Below are positions 42,001 through 51,559 of a stretch of DNA of 64,000 bases, piece after piece (the first letter of the stretch is position 1; every line of letters starts with the position of its first letter). A program made the translations under genes and the position numbers. Source of the DNA: DATBVX01 sp963696675 (GTDB lineage Bacteria; Pseudomonadota; Gammaproteobacteria; Steroidobacterales; Steroidobacteraceae); contig CAVOLM010000048.1 of assembly GCA_963696675.1 (NCBI GenBank), positions 1 to 64,000 of the forward strand, written 5' to 3'. The notes below the pieces were generated by a model. That model worked only from the letters and a program-made list of their open reading frames with translations. It did not search any database and was not told the DNA's origin.

Positions 42001-43346
42001 TTGACCTCACCAGCGAAACGCAAGGCACGCATTCTCGTGGTCGATGACGATCCGGGATTGCTACGCCTGCTGACCATTCGCCTGCGCGCCGAAAACTACG
42101 AGGTCGAAGCCGTGGAAAGCGGCGTCGCGGCCCTCGCCGCTGCCGGTCGATTCCGGCCGGACCTCGTCATCACCGACCTGCGCATGGACCAGATGGACGG
42201 CATCGGCCTGCTCAAGGAACTGCAGAGCCGCTGGCCAGGCCTTCGCGTCATCATCCTGACCGCTCACGGCACCATTCCCGATGCCGTGCACGCCACCCAG
42301 AGCGGTGCATTCGGCTTTCTCACCAAGCCGGTCGACAAGCAGGAGCTGCTCGACCAGGTGCAGAAGGCACTGAAGATTTCCGGCTTCGCTCAGTCGGACG
42401 AGGACTGGCGCGCCGAGATCGTGACGCGCAGCCCGATCGTCGAGGAAAAGCTGGCCCAGGCCCACATGGTCGCGGCAGTGACGCGCGCGTGCTGATCTCA
42501 GGGGAGAGCGGTACCGGCAAGGAGCTCCTGGCCCGGGCCATCCACAAGGCGAGCCCGCGTCGCGAGCGTGCCTTCGTCGCCATCAACTGCAGCGCCATGG
42601 CCGAGGAGCTGCTGGAGTCGGAGCTGTTCGGCCATGAGAAGGGCGCCTTCACGGGCGCGATCCGCACCCACAAGGGGCTGTTCCAGGCAGCCGATGGCGG
42701 CACGCTGCTGCTGGACGAAATCGGCGACATGCCGCAGCGGCTGCAGGTGAAGCTGCTGCGCGTGCTGCAGGAGAACCAGGTCCGCCCCGTTGGCAGCACC
42801 GATGCGCTGCCGGTGAACGTGCGGGTGATCTCGGCCACGCATCGGGATCTGCAGCAGCTGCTCGCCGGCGGCACCTTTCGCGAAGACCTGTACTACCGCC
42901 TGAATGTCGTTCACATCGAGATGCCGCCGCTGGCCAAGCGGCGCGAGGACATACCGCTTCTGGTCGCGCACTTTCTCGAGCAGATCGCGCAGGAGACGGG
43001 CTCGCGCAAGATCTACGCGCCGGAGGCGGTGGAGCTGCTCGCGACCGCGGAATGGCCGGGTAACATCCGCCAGTTGCACAACGTCGTGCGGCAGAATGTC
43101 GCGCTCACGCGCACGCCGATCATCACCGCAGAGCTCGTGCAGCAGTCACTCGGCGGCTCGCCCTCGCGCCTGCCCTCCTTCGATGAAGCGCGGGATGAAT
43201 TCACGCGCAGCTATCTTGCCCAGATCCTGCAGATCACCGCCGGCAACGTCAGCCAGGCGGCGCGGCTCGCCAAGCGCAACCGCACCGACTTCTACAAGCT
43301 GCTGGCCCGTCATCAGCTGGTGCCGGACGATTTCAAGGCGCGCTAG
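42001..43346 (+). CDS. glrR: Sigma-54 dependent response regulator GlrR/QseF, one frameshift
   Basis: NtrC-type activator. The start is taken as TTG 42001 (reads MTSPAKRKARILVVDDDPGL); a TATAAT lies at 41968-41973. The receiver has the phospho-acceptor in DLVITDLRMDQMDG. After a frame change near 42470 the AAA+ domain has Walker A SGESGTGKELLA, the sigma-54 contact loop GAFTGA and Walker B TLLLDEIGDMP. The C-terminal Fis-type helix-turn-helix is NVSQAARLAKRNRTDFYKLL. About 448 residues corrected. It responds to the GlrK-like kinase two genes upstream; targets in this organism are unknown. Confidence 0.9.
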
Positions 43347-43409
43347 TCCGGCCGCCTTGTCGCTGCGGCACGGACGCTTGCCAGCCACGCGACGCTCCTC
43401 CCCAGGCAC

Positions 43410-44948
43410 ATGACGAGCATACGCAGGCAGATGGCGTCAGGCGCAGCCTGGATGGTCTTGTTCAAGCTCCTGGACAAGGGCATCGGGCTGGTGAGCACCC
43501 TGCTGCTGGCGCGCCTGCTGGTACCGGGCGACTTTGGTCTCGTCGCGATGGCGACCTCTCTCATCGCTTTGCTCGAAGTGTTCGGCGCATTCGGATTCGA
43601 TATTGCGCTGATCCATCGGCAATCCCCCACGCGCAGTCATTTCGATACTGCGTGGACCTTCAACGTCATTGTCGGACTGTGTGTCGCCGCGTTGCTGCTG
43701 GCCCTCGCGCTGCCGGTTTCGCACTACTACCGCCAGGTGAATCTGCCTCCGGTGATCTGCGCGCTCGCAGTGGCATCCGCAGTCCAGGGGTTCGAGAACG
43801 TCGGAGTAGTCGCGTTCCGCAAGGAAATGCAGTTTCACCGGGAATTCCGCTATCTGCTGACGAAGCGCATCGCCGCGTTCCTGGTCACAGTCAGCCTTGC
43901 GCTGTGGTTGCGCAGCTATTGGGCGCTGGTCGCCGGTGCCATTACGGGTCGAATCGCCGGCGTGGCACTCAGCTATTGGCTGCACCCCTATCGTCCGCGC
44001 TTCAGTCTGGCGGCTCGCGCCGACCTGCTGCACTTCTCCCGCTGGGTGCTGATCGGCAACATTCTCGCGTTTCTGAAGGAGCGCTCTCCCGACTTTGTCA
44101 TCGGCCGCATTGCGGGGCCAAGCGCGCTCGGCGTCTTTAACGTGTCGGCAGAAATCGCCAACCTGCCGGGCACAGAGCTCGTCGCGCCGATCAATCGTGC
44201 AATTTTCCCCGCCTATGCACGCCTGGCCGGTGACCGCGAGGCCCTTCGCACCGAATATCTTTCGGTCATGTCGGTCGTGTGCCTGATCGCGGTGCCCGCG
44301 ATCGCCGGAATCGCCGCAACTGCGAAATTGCTGGTCGCCGTCCTGCTCGGCCCAAAGTGGCTCGAGGCGCAGCACATCCTGCCTGTCCTGGCGTTCTTTG
44401 GTATCACGCAGGTCATGCAGAGCAATGCGTACGCGGCCTATCTCGCGCTGGGACGACCTGATCTCTCGGCACGCATCACCAGCATTCACGTCGCGATCCT
44501 GCTCGGCGCCCTGATCGTATTCACGCGCTGGTACGGCCTGATGGGCGCCGCGATCGCCTATCTGCTGACGGCGGTTCTGGTCCTGCCCATTACGTTCGCC
44601 TTCGTCTTTCGCCTGATTGATCTGCGGGCGCGGGCCTTCTTTGGCGTGGTGTGGCGCCCGCTCCTGGCGGCCCTGGGGATGTATTTGATCGTAGCGGGTG
44701 TCGTCAACGTCGTAAGCCGCGCTGGGCACGGCACGGGGCTGAATGCCCTGAACCTGATCGGTGTCATCCTGCTCGGCATCGCGTCTTACGCGATCATGGT
44801 GCTGGCGCTGTGGCTCGTGTCCGGACGCCCTGAAGGCGCGGAACGGCTACTGTTGCGTCAACTGCAGGGCATTCTGTCGCGGCGGGGCCTGGGAAATCGT
44901 CCCGCGGGTCCCACTGGCAATGGCGGCGGGGTTTCCGGTTCCGGCTAA
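43410..44948 (+). CDS. Polysaccharide flippase (Wzx-like, MOP superfamily)
   Basis: 512-residue inner-membrane protein with about 12-14 predicted helices. It is of the lipopolysaccharide-biosynthesis flippase type, with the signatures ASGAAWMVLFKLLDKG, LARLLVPGDFGLVAMA and FVIGRIAGPSALGVFNVS. It moves undecaprenyl-linked repeat units to the periplasm. It is intact. It lies 63 bp after glrR, same strand, and is convergent with a second flippase whose gene ends 8 bp away. A Gly-rich tail (GGGVSGSG) ends the protein. Confidence 0.85.
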   Translation: MTSIRRQMASGAAWMVLFKLLDKGIGLVSTLLLARLLVPGDFGLVAMATSLIALLEVFGAFGFDIALIHRQSPTRSHFDTAWTFNVIVGLCVAALLLALALPVSHYYRQVNLPPVICALAVASAVQGFENVGVVAFRKEMQFHREFRYLLTKRIAAFLVTVSLALWLRSYWALVAGAITGRIAGVALSYWLHPYRPRFSLAARADLLHFSRWVLIGNILAFLKERSPDFVIGRIAGPSALGVFNVSAEIANLPGTELVAPINRAIFPAYARLAGDREALRTEYLSVMSVVCLIAVPAIAGIAATAKLLVAVLLGPKWLEAQHILPVLAFFGITQVMQSNAYAAYLALGRPDLSARITSIHVAILLGALIVFTRWYGLMGAAIAYLLTAVLVLPITFAFVFRLIDLRARAFFGVVWRPLLAALGMYLIVAGVVNVVSRAGHGTGLNALNLIGVILLGIASYAIMVLALWLVSGRPEGAERLLLRQLQGILSRRGLGNRPAGPTGNGGGVSGSG

Positions 44949-44955
44949 ACGTTCC

Positions 44956-46419
44956 TCACGCGGGCTGCCCACGCAGCAGCGCATGTAGCTCGCGGACGCG
45001 CTGTCCGTACGTAAACCACATCATGGCTGCGTAGATGACCCCACCGCTTACCGACAACGTCGCGAAGCGCGCGGCGTGATTCCAACCGGCCGGCAGCGCG
45101 GCCGAGAGCATCAGCACACATACAGCCATGACTGCACATGCTGTCGCGGCGGGCAGCAAGGTTTTCCCGATTGCTGCCAGGCTCAGATCGAGAATCCTGA
45201 AGACGATCACGTACGCGGGAAGATTTGCCAGCGGGAAAGCGATCACCCACGCCCACGCCAATCCGATCAACCCGTGCCGGCTGCCGACATAGAGGCAGAA
45301 TGGGATGACCCCCAGTGAGAGAATGTTGAGCCACATATTGGCGCGCGCGCGTCCGGTCCACACCAGGACATGCGAAACCAGTATCGACAGGGCATTCACA
45401 GCCAGCACGATGCACAGGATCTGCAGCGGTGCGATGGTCTCCTCCCACTGAGGTCCGAGCAGTACCGGCACGGCATCGTGCGCCACCAGCGCGAGGCCGG
45501 TGAACATCGGCAGCGTCACGATCGCGATCGCCTCCGTCAGCACCAGGTAGTAGCGTCGCAAGGCTGCCTGGTTGCCCTGCACGTCGGAGAAGATGCCGGG
45601 AATCACGCGGCTGATGAGGCTCGTGACTTCGGTCAGCGGAATCGTCGCGATGCTCAGGGAAAACTGGTACGCGCCGAGCGACTGCTTGCCCAGCACCTTG
45701 CCGGCGATGGTTGAATCGGCATTGCTGTATCCATACCACGCGATCCTCGAGACCAGCATGCGCGCGCCGAACACGATCGGCTTGGTCAGCGCCTTCAGCT
45801 CACGTGGCCAGCTGAGTGCGTGAGGCCGCAGCACGTTGAGCAGGATCGCCACGCAGATCCCGCTCACGACGGAGTTGAACACCAGTGCCCAGTAGCTGAA
45901 GCCGAGCGCGGCAAAGGTGGCAAGCGTGCCGGCCTGGGTGATCAGCTGCAGGAAGTTGATCCAGGCGAGGCGCCGGAATGCGAGGTCGCGCTGCAGGAGC
46001 GCGCGTGGCACGATCTGCAGGGCATCGGTCACAAAGGTGATCGCCAGTACGGCAATGAGCCCCGCGACCACCGGCTCGCCGAAAAAACCGGCGATTGGAA
46101 CGGAAAGCAGTCCGTAGATGCCGGTCAGCGTCAGGCCGAACAGCACTGCCAGTCCGCCCAGGCGCGAGATCTGGTGAGATTGCAGCGAGCGGTCCTGAAC
46201 GATCACGGCGTCGAGCCCCAGATCCTCAACCATGCGCGCGAGCCCGATCGCCAGACTCGCCATCGCCGCCAACCCAAAATCCCCGGGGGTCAGAACGCGT
46301 GCCGCATAGCCTGTTGCCACCCAGCTGATCGCCTGCGCCGCCCAACGGAAAATGGCAGTCCACGCAAGTCCGGAGATGAGCGCACGGTCGTGAGTCCGTG
46401 CTCCGGAGGCGTGCGTCAT
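44956..46419 (-). CDS. Second polysaccharide flippase (Wzx-like)
   Basis: 487 residues from ATG 46419 (MTHASGARTHDRALISGLAW). Family signatures are GYAARVLTPGDFGLAAMASL, VPRALLQRDLAFRRLAW and VLGKQSLGAYQFSLSIA, and there are about 14 hydrophobic helices. The start overlaps the stop of the upstream gene (ATGA at 46416-46419), so the two are translationally coupled. It is the last gene of the minus-strand nucleotide-sugar operon. It shares general layout with the flippase at 43410 but differs clearly in sequence, so it probably serves a different repeat unit. Confidence 0.85.
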   Translation of the reverse strand: MTHASGARTHDRALISGLAWTAIFRWAAQAISWVATGYAARVLTPGDFGLAAMASLAIGLARMVEDLGLDAVIVQDRSLQSHQISRLGGLAVLFGLTLTGIYGLLSVPIAGFFGEPVVAGLIAVLAITFVTDALQIVPRALLQRDLAFRRLAWINFLQLITQAGTLATFAALGFSYWALVFNSVVSGICVAILLNVLRPHALSWPRELKALTKPIVFGARMLVSRIAWYGYSNADSTIAGKVLGKQSLGAYQFSLSIATIPLTEVTSLISRVIPGIFSDVQGNQAALRRYYLVLTEAIAIVTLPMFTGLALVAHDAVPVLLGPQWEETIAPLQILCIVLAVNALSILVSHVLVWTGRARANMWLNILSLGVIPFCLYVGSRHGLIGLAWAWVIAFPLANLPAYVIVFRILDLSLAAIGKTLLPAATACAVMAVCVLMLSAALPAGWNHAARFATLSVSGGVIYAAMMWFTYGQRVRELHALLRGQPA

Positions 46420-47459
46420 GGTGCCCCGGAAGCTGAAGGATCCGGCGGCCGGGCTGGAACACGCTCCAGCCAGATCTCCCGCCAGTACGACACGATGCGG
46501 CGCGGGCACAGAAGTCTCAGGCGCGTGTAGCTCCCGGTGCAGACCGTGCCATCGAGCACGATGCAGGGAGTCTTCATTTGCAGCATCGCGCCGGTCTTCT
46601 CGTTGATGATGCGCTCGACGCGTCCTGCGACCCTGAACGTCGAACCGCAGTGTTGCACCATCTCTTCGTCGAACCAAAGACCGCGATTCTTGCTGTTGGA
46701 GTTGAGCGTGGCCGCAATCTCGCTGGCCGGCTTGATTCTCACCCACTCGCCCGGCCGCAAACCCAGCGTCGCCGTCGGCGTTACCTCACCGTCGCGAACT
46801 CCACCTTTGCCGAGAGGCGCGGGTCTGCCCGTCAGCTTGCGATGCACCCAATCGTAGATACGCGTCGAGATGCGATACGCAAATCCCCAGTCGGTCCAGG
46901 CGCGCAGCGAGGCAAGGAACAAGACACGTGCAGCACGGCGCACGGAGACATTGCCACTGCGGATGTCGCGCAGATACTGCGCGAAGTTCCACCACGCCAG
47001 CGGCCGCGTCGCTGCGAGCAGCTTCGTCGCCTGGCACGAGTACAGCGGCTCGCCATCGGCTCCCGAACCGGATCGCGTCGCGGCCTCGAGCGCCGCGGGA
47101 GTGCAGCGCGACGCAACGCGCTGTTCGAGGTCGGTACGCTCGTCGCCCTGCGCGCCCGTGACCTTGCGCAGCCATGCGGATTTCCAGAACAAGAGGCACG
47201 CCGCCTGGCAATTTCCGTGCGAGGCTCCATCGCAGCGCAGTTCTTCGAGATGCACGGCGTCATGCAGGCGCCGGCCGCCCTTGTTCTCAATCGTGTCGCA
47301 GGTCTTGTGAGCGACGGCCTGCACGCGGAAGCGTTGACCGCAGAATCGCAGCATCTCCGGCATGAACGGCAGCGCGTCGAGGCAGCCGCGCTCATCCAGT
47401 GTCGCGAGGATCTCGTCGCTGCTGCGAACCACGACCGTGTCGCCAGCCCTTAACTTCAT
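46416..47459 (-). CDS. Hypothetical protein with duplicated Cys-containing domain
   Basis: 347 residues, no signal peptide or membrane segment. The N-terminal (about 1-100) and C-terminal (about 240-340) thirds are related. Both run: a V-rich start (AGDTVVVRSSDEILATL / PGEWVRIKPASEIAATL), then FMPEMLRFCGQRFRV / FDEEMVQHCGSTFRV, then a Cys-containing strand (VHLEELRC / PCIVLDGTVC) and an aromatic end (LFWKSAWLRKV / RIVSYWREIWLERV). The middle is helical. No family is recognised. Coupling to the flippase and position in the glycan operon suggest a role in polysaccharide synthesis or export. The start has an alternative at 47453 or nearby. Confidence 0.6.
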   Translation of the reverse strand: MKLRAGDTVVVRSSDEILATLDERGCLDALPFMPEMLRFCGQRFRVQAVAHKTCDTIENKGGRRLHDAVHLEELRCDGASHGNCQAACLLFWKSAWLRKVTGAQGDERTDLEQRVASRCTPAALEAATRSGSGADGEPLYSCQATKLLAATRPLAWWNFAQYLRDIRSGNVSVRRAARVLFLASLRAWTDWGFAYRISTRIYDWVHRKLTGRPAPLGKGGVRDGEVTPTATLGLRPGEWVRIKPASEIAATLNSNSKNRGLWFDEEMVQHCGSTFRVAGRVERIINEKTGAMLQMKTPCIVLDGTVCTGSYTRLRLLCPRRIVSYWREIWLERVPARPPDPSASGAP

Positions 47460-47516
47460 GGCGCGACGATACTCAGAGCGGCGCCAACCTCACGAGCCTG
47501 CGACCTGGCGCTTCGA

Positions 47517-48827
47517 TCATTGCGGGGCCGTGGCGCGGCGGGGCGTCTGGCTGAAGTGCGCTGTCTGCTCCGCGCGCAGCCGATCGCACAGGCGTCCCAC
47601 GGGCAGCACGACGTCGTCGTAACTGATCAGCTGGTCCTTGGCGATGTCACGCTTCAGGCGGCAATCCACGGACAGCGACATGGGCAGGCTGTTGCTGCGC
47701 AAGCCGGTCTCGTAGGTGTCGATCTCTCCATAGCAGGTGAAGCCGCCCATGCCGTCGAGCAGCTCGCCCGCCTTTAGATCGCGCTTGGCGAACGTCAGGG
47801 CCTCGCACACCGGCGCGCCGCGCGGCGTCAGCGTCGCGTCCTTGAACAGGACGGCGCGCGCGACGGTGAGCGGCAGCTGCAGGTGCGGCAGATGGAATGG
47901 CGTGTAGAAGACATACAGCGGACCGTCACCCATCTTGAAATAACTCATGTATTCGCGCAGCACCGGTTGATCGTTGTAACCGACGACGAATGCACCGGTA
48001 TGCGGTTCGGCGCCCAGTGCGAATTCCACCAGGCCGCCCGCCTCGAAGTCCTTAGGGGTGAAATGCTTGAGCAGGTCTTTGACATGCGCGAGTCGATGAC
48101 CATACATGCCGCGCTTGCCCGGCTTGAATCCGGTCGCGTTGCCCATGAGCGTCGACTCGAGCGCGAGCTTCGAACCGTCGGCGAACGAGGCGACCATCGC
48201 CGCCTTCTGCTTGTGCTTCTCCGCGAAGTCCTTCTGCGTGTCGGGATTGCGGTACCGGTCCAGGAATCCCTTGATCTGACCCATCATCACCGGCTTGTAG
48301 CCGATGGTCGCGACGAAGCGATACAGATTCATGGCCACGCCCGGCTCATCGCCATCCGTGTACGTATAGACGACGCCCTGGCGATCGGCATGAACCTTCA
48401 GTATCGGGCCGATCGCGGCGTCCACTTCCGCGTTCATGAGAATGATGTGCTTGCCATTGCGGATGCTTTCAAAGGCGACACGCGCGCCGCACTCGACTTC
48501 GCCGGTCGTCTCCATGACCGCTTCGATGCCGCCAGCCTGGCACAGCAACTGCGCATCGTCGGTCACCGCCGGGACACCTTCCTGGATTGCCCGCTCGAGA
48601 GCGGCGACGTTGCTTACGCCGCGATGAGAGTCGACTCCGGCCTCGCGGTAGGCCCGCTCCGCCTGCTCGACATGCCGATTGGCGATCGCCACGAGTTTCA
48701 GGCCGGGCATCGCCGTGATGATCTGCAGCGCGATGCCTCGCCCCATGTAGCCGGCGCCGACGAGTGCCACCCGGACCGGATTGTTCTTGTCCAGTCGTTG
48801 CTGTAATGCCGTGTCCACGATAAGCAT
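47517..48827 (-). CDS. NAD(P)-dependent oxidoreductase with C-terminal SAF domain
   Basis: 436 residues from ATG 48827, which has GAGGTTGATT upstream. N-terminal Rossmann fold VALVGAGYMGRGIALQI (about residues 18-34), a homoserine-dehydrogenase-like catalytic region (GVVYTYTDGDEPGVAMNLYR) and a C-terminal SAF-type domain (VCEALTFAKRDLKAGELLDG). Proteins of this type recur in O-antigen and capsule loci beside RfbF/RfbC homologues, but their reaction is not established to my knowledge. It is intact and starts 5 bp after the RfbC-like gene. Confidence 0.75.
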   Translation of the reverse strand: MLIVDTALQQRLDKNNPVRVALVGAGYMGRGIALQIITAMPGLKLVAIANRHVEQAERAYREAGVDSHRGVSNVAALERAIQEGVPAVTDDAQLLCQAGGIEAVMETTGEVECGARVAFESIRNGKHIILMNAEVDAAIGPILKVHADRQGVVYTYTDGDEPGVAMNLYRFVATIGYKPVMMGQIKGFLDRYRNPDTQKDFAEKHKQKAAMVASFADGSKLALESTLMGNATGFKPGKRGMYGHRLAHVKDLLKHFTPKDFEAGGLVEFALGAEPHTGAFVVGYNDQPVLREYMSYFKMGDGPLYVFYTPFHLPHLQLPLTVARAVLFKDATLTPRGAPVCEALTFAKRDLKAGELLDGMGGFTCYGEIDTYETGLRSNSLPMSLSVDCRLKRDIAKDQLISYDDVVLPVGRLCDRLRAEQTAHFSQTPRRATAPQ

Positions 48828-48832
48828 GAGAA

Positions 48833-49375
48833 TCAACCTCCTGTCGCCGGCGCATAGGCCGGCCAACTTCGATCGGCTGCGGAAATCACTTCTACTGACC
48901 GCGGCCATTTGACTCCAAAGGCCGGATCGTCGTAACGCACGCCGCAAGCAGCCTCCGGCGCGTAAAACTGCGAGGTGAAGTAAGTGACCTCGCTTTCCGG
49001 CGCGAGCGTCAGATAACCGTGGGCGCACCCTTCGGGTGCGTACACGAGACGATGCTCGGCGGCATTCAATTCAACACCCATCCAGTCGCGATAGGTCGGC
49101 GAATCGACGCGCAGATCGATCAGCACATCGAACACCGCGCCGCGCGTGCAATGCACGATCTTCACCTCAGCGAACGGCGCCTTCTGAAAATGCATGCCGC
49201 GCAAAGTGCCGGGCCGCGGACTTGCGCCCACGTTGATCTGCGCGATTGCAGAAGACAAGCCCTGCGCGGCGAGTTCCTTCTGGCACCATTGGCGCGCAAA
49301 AAAACCGCGCTCGTCGGTGCGCTTCTCGAGCTCGATGATGAATGAGCCGGCAAGCTTCGCGGGCGTGAATTTCAA
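48833..49375 (-). CDS. dTDP-4-dehydrorhamnose 3,5-epimerase-like protein
   Basis: 180-residue cupin-fold epimerase of the RfbC family. Features are DERGFFARQW, GTLRGMHFQKAPFAE with the catalytic-site His, VFDVLIDLRVDSPTY and YAPEGCAHGYLTL. Length is typical. The neighbour is the CDP-glucose-forming RfbF, so its substrate may be a CDP-4-keto-6-deoxyhexose and not a dTDP sugar; this is inference. It is intact. It precedes the SAF oxidoreductase by 5 bp. Confidence 0.82.
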   Translation of the reverse strand: MKFTPAKLAGSFIIELEKRTDERGFFARQWCQKELAAQGLSSAIAQINVGASPRPGTLRGMHFQKAPFAEVKIVHCTRGAVFDVLIDLRVDSPTYRDWMGVELNAAEHRLVYAPEGCAHGYLTLAPESEVTYFTSQFYAPEAACGVRYDDPAFGVKWPRSVEVISAADRSWPAYAPATGG

Positions 49376-49414
49376 GCTGTTGGTCCTCGTGCCTTCGATG
49401 GCATGGTCGCCCTC

Positions 49415-50201
49415 TCAGGTGCGATTCCACAGCATCCAGGGACAATCGCGCTGTGCTTCCATCCGGTCGAAGGTGATCTTGTCCTTGAAAGTATCCATCG
49501 CCTGCCAGAAACCGAGATGCCGATAGGTTGCGAGCAACCGCCGCTCTGCCAGTCGCGCGAACGGCTTCTCAACCAGCTCATCGCCTTCCTCGATGTAGTC
49601 GAAGATTTCGCGACGCAGGATGAAGAACCCGCCGTTGATCAGCAGATCGTCGATTGCGCACCGGGCCCATCGACCTTGACGTAGCCATCGGCGTCAGCCT
49701 GCACGGCGTGAAAGCTGTGCCACGAACGCACTGACAGCGAAGCTTGCGACCACTTTCTTGGTCGTGAAGTCGCTGATCATCCGGTCGAGCGGCAGGTCCG
49801 ACAGCCCGTCGGAGTAGTTGGCGAGGAAGGCCGTCTTCGCCTTCCACGTATGCTGCTTCACGCGCAGCAGTCGCTGACCGATGTTGGCGTGCAGCCCGGT
49901 GTCGACGAACGTGATTTTCCAGTCGCTCGATGTCCTTGGCGCGCAGATCGATGCGTCGCCCACCCTCGGAGAGAGTGAAATCGTTGGTCATGCACTCGTT
50001 GTAGCGCAGGAAGTACTCGCGAATCATGTCGCCGCGATAGCCGAGGCACAGCACGAACTCCTTGTGACCGAAGTGCGCGTAGTAGCGCATCAGGTGCCAG
50101 ATCATCGGCCGATAGCCGACGTTGACGAGCGGCTTGGGAATGGCGTCCGAATGCTCGCGCAACCGGGTTCCCAGACCCCCACAGAACAGCACAACCTTCA
50201 T
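49415..50201 (-). CDS. rfbF: Glucose-1-phosphate cytidylyltransferase, frameshifted
   Basis: Makes CDP-glucose. Start ATG 50201 (MKVVLFCGGLGTRLREHSDA with the nucleotidyltransferase signature). It continues PKPLVNVGYRPMIWHLMRYY and YNECMTNDFTLSEGG. After a change near 49920 it reads WKITFVDTGLHANIGQRL, FLANYSDGLSDLPLD with the metal Asp, and after another change near 49720 NGGFFILRREIFDYIEEGDE and LGFWQAMDTFKDK. The stop is at 49415. Corrected length of about 262 residues is typical. No CDP-glucose 4,6-dehydratase (rfbG) is in the window. Confidence 0.88.
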
Positions 50202-50216
50202 GCTTTCTCCCTGAAA

Positions 50217-51559
50217 TCAGGCTCCGCGGCCGATGCCCTCGTAGCTCTTGAAAGCGGCCGGATCGAGCATCCGTCGCCCGTCGATCACCAGCGGCTCGGG
50301 CTGCATGCGTCGCGCCAGCGAGGCGAGCTGCGCAAATTCCTGCCAGCGCGTCACGAGCACCACGATTTGCGCGCCTTCGAGCGCGCTCGCGAGGGAAGCG
50401 GCGATCCGCACGCCCTGCAGACGCTTCGTGCTGTGCAGGACGTGCGATTGGATCGTACGCGGTCAACCGCGCCCCGGCTTCGCGCAGGCTGCCGCAGCAG
50501 TGGAAAGGCCGGTGACTCGCGCACATCGTCGGTATCGGGCTTGAAGGCCAGCCCGAGAACCGTTACTGGCACACCGGTGAGATCCGGATAGTGTCGCGCA
50601 ATGAGGCGCAGCATCTCTTCGGGTTGCGTGCGATTGATGTCGAGGACACTGCGCAGCAGACTCATCGACAGCTGATGCTCGGTTCCCTGGGCGACCAGGG
50701 CCGTGACGTCCTTCGGCAGGCAGCTGCCGCCGAAGCCGCAACCTGCTTCCAGGAAGCGCACGATCGGTGCACTGATGGCGGAGCCATCCGGCATCGAAGT
50801 CGTGAAGTATCCGGCCAGGTGCACGCCGCGCATGACGTCAGCAACGTCGACACCACCTACCGCGTTGCACAGGCGCGCGATCTCGTTCGAGAAAGAAATC
50901 ATCGTCGCGAGCACGCTGTTCGACGCGTACTTGATCATCTCCGCCGTGCTGTTGTTGGTCCGCACGCGAGGCGTGCTGGTACCGAAGTCGCTGTACAGCT
51001 CGCTGAGCGTCGACCGGGTACGCTCATCGATGCCGCCGAATACCAGCCGATCTGGATGCATGAAATCCTGGACCGCGGTGCCTTCGGTCAGAAACTCTGG
51101 ATTCATGCCGAGCCCGAAGTCGCGCCCCGCCTGCATGCCAGCCGCGCCTTCGAGGCAGCGCCGGACCGTGCCATCAGTGGTGCCAGGCACCACCGTGCTC
51201 TTGACCACGACGGTGTGATACGCGCGCTTGCTGCGCAGGGCGCTCCCGATCTCGGTGGCAGCCTTCTCTACATATCGCAGGTCAATGTGACCATCGATCG
51301 CGGGGGTGCCCACGGCAATGAACGTGATGTCGCTATCCCGAACCCCTGCGGCCAGATCCGTGGTGGCCCTCAAGCGGCTACCCACGTTTCGGTTCATCAG
51401 CTCCTGCAGCCCTGGTTCGTGAATCGGCGGCGCAGCGCGGTTGATCATCTCCACCTTGCTGACGTCCACATCGATGCAGGTCACTTCATGACCGCGCTCC
51501 GCGAAGCAGGTGCCGGTCACCAGGCCGACGTATCCGGTGCCAACGATGGAAACTTTCAT
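50217..51559 (-). CDS. ugd: UDP-glucose 6-dehydrogenase, frameshifted near the 3' end
   Basis: Oxidises UDP-glucose to UDP-glucuronate. Start ATG 51559 (MKVSIVGTGYVGLVTGTCFA); TGATG couples it to the upstream epimerase. Features are VKSTVVPGTTD, NPEFLTEGTAVQDF and the catalytic Cys in GCGFGGSCLPKD. VLGLAFKPDTDDVRESPA follows, then frame changes near 50500 and 50400, and RWQEFAQLASLARRM and VIDGRRMLDP close the protein. About 448 residues corrected. Its product feeds the UDP-glucuronate decarboxylase-like gene beside it. Confidence 0.92.

Noticed and set aside
43437..44729. 430-codon open frame antisense to the first flippase
   Set aside because: Shadow of the real plus-strand gene: no recognisable domain, charged low-complexity sequence, and typical of GC-rich DNA.
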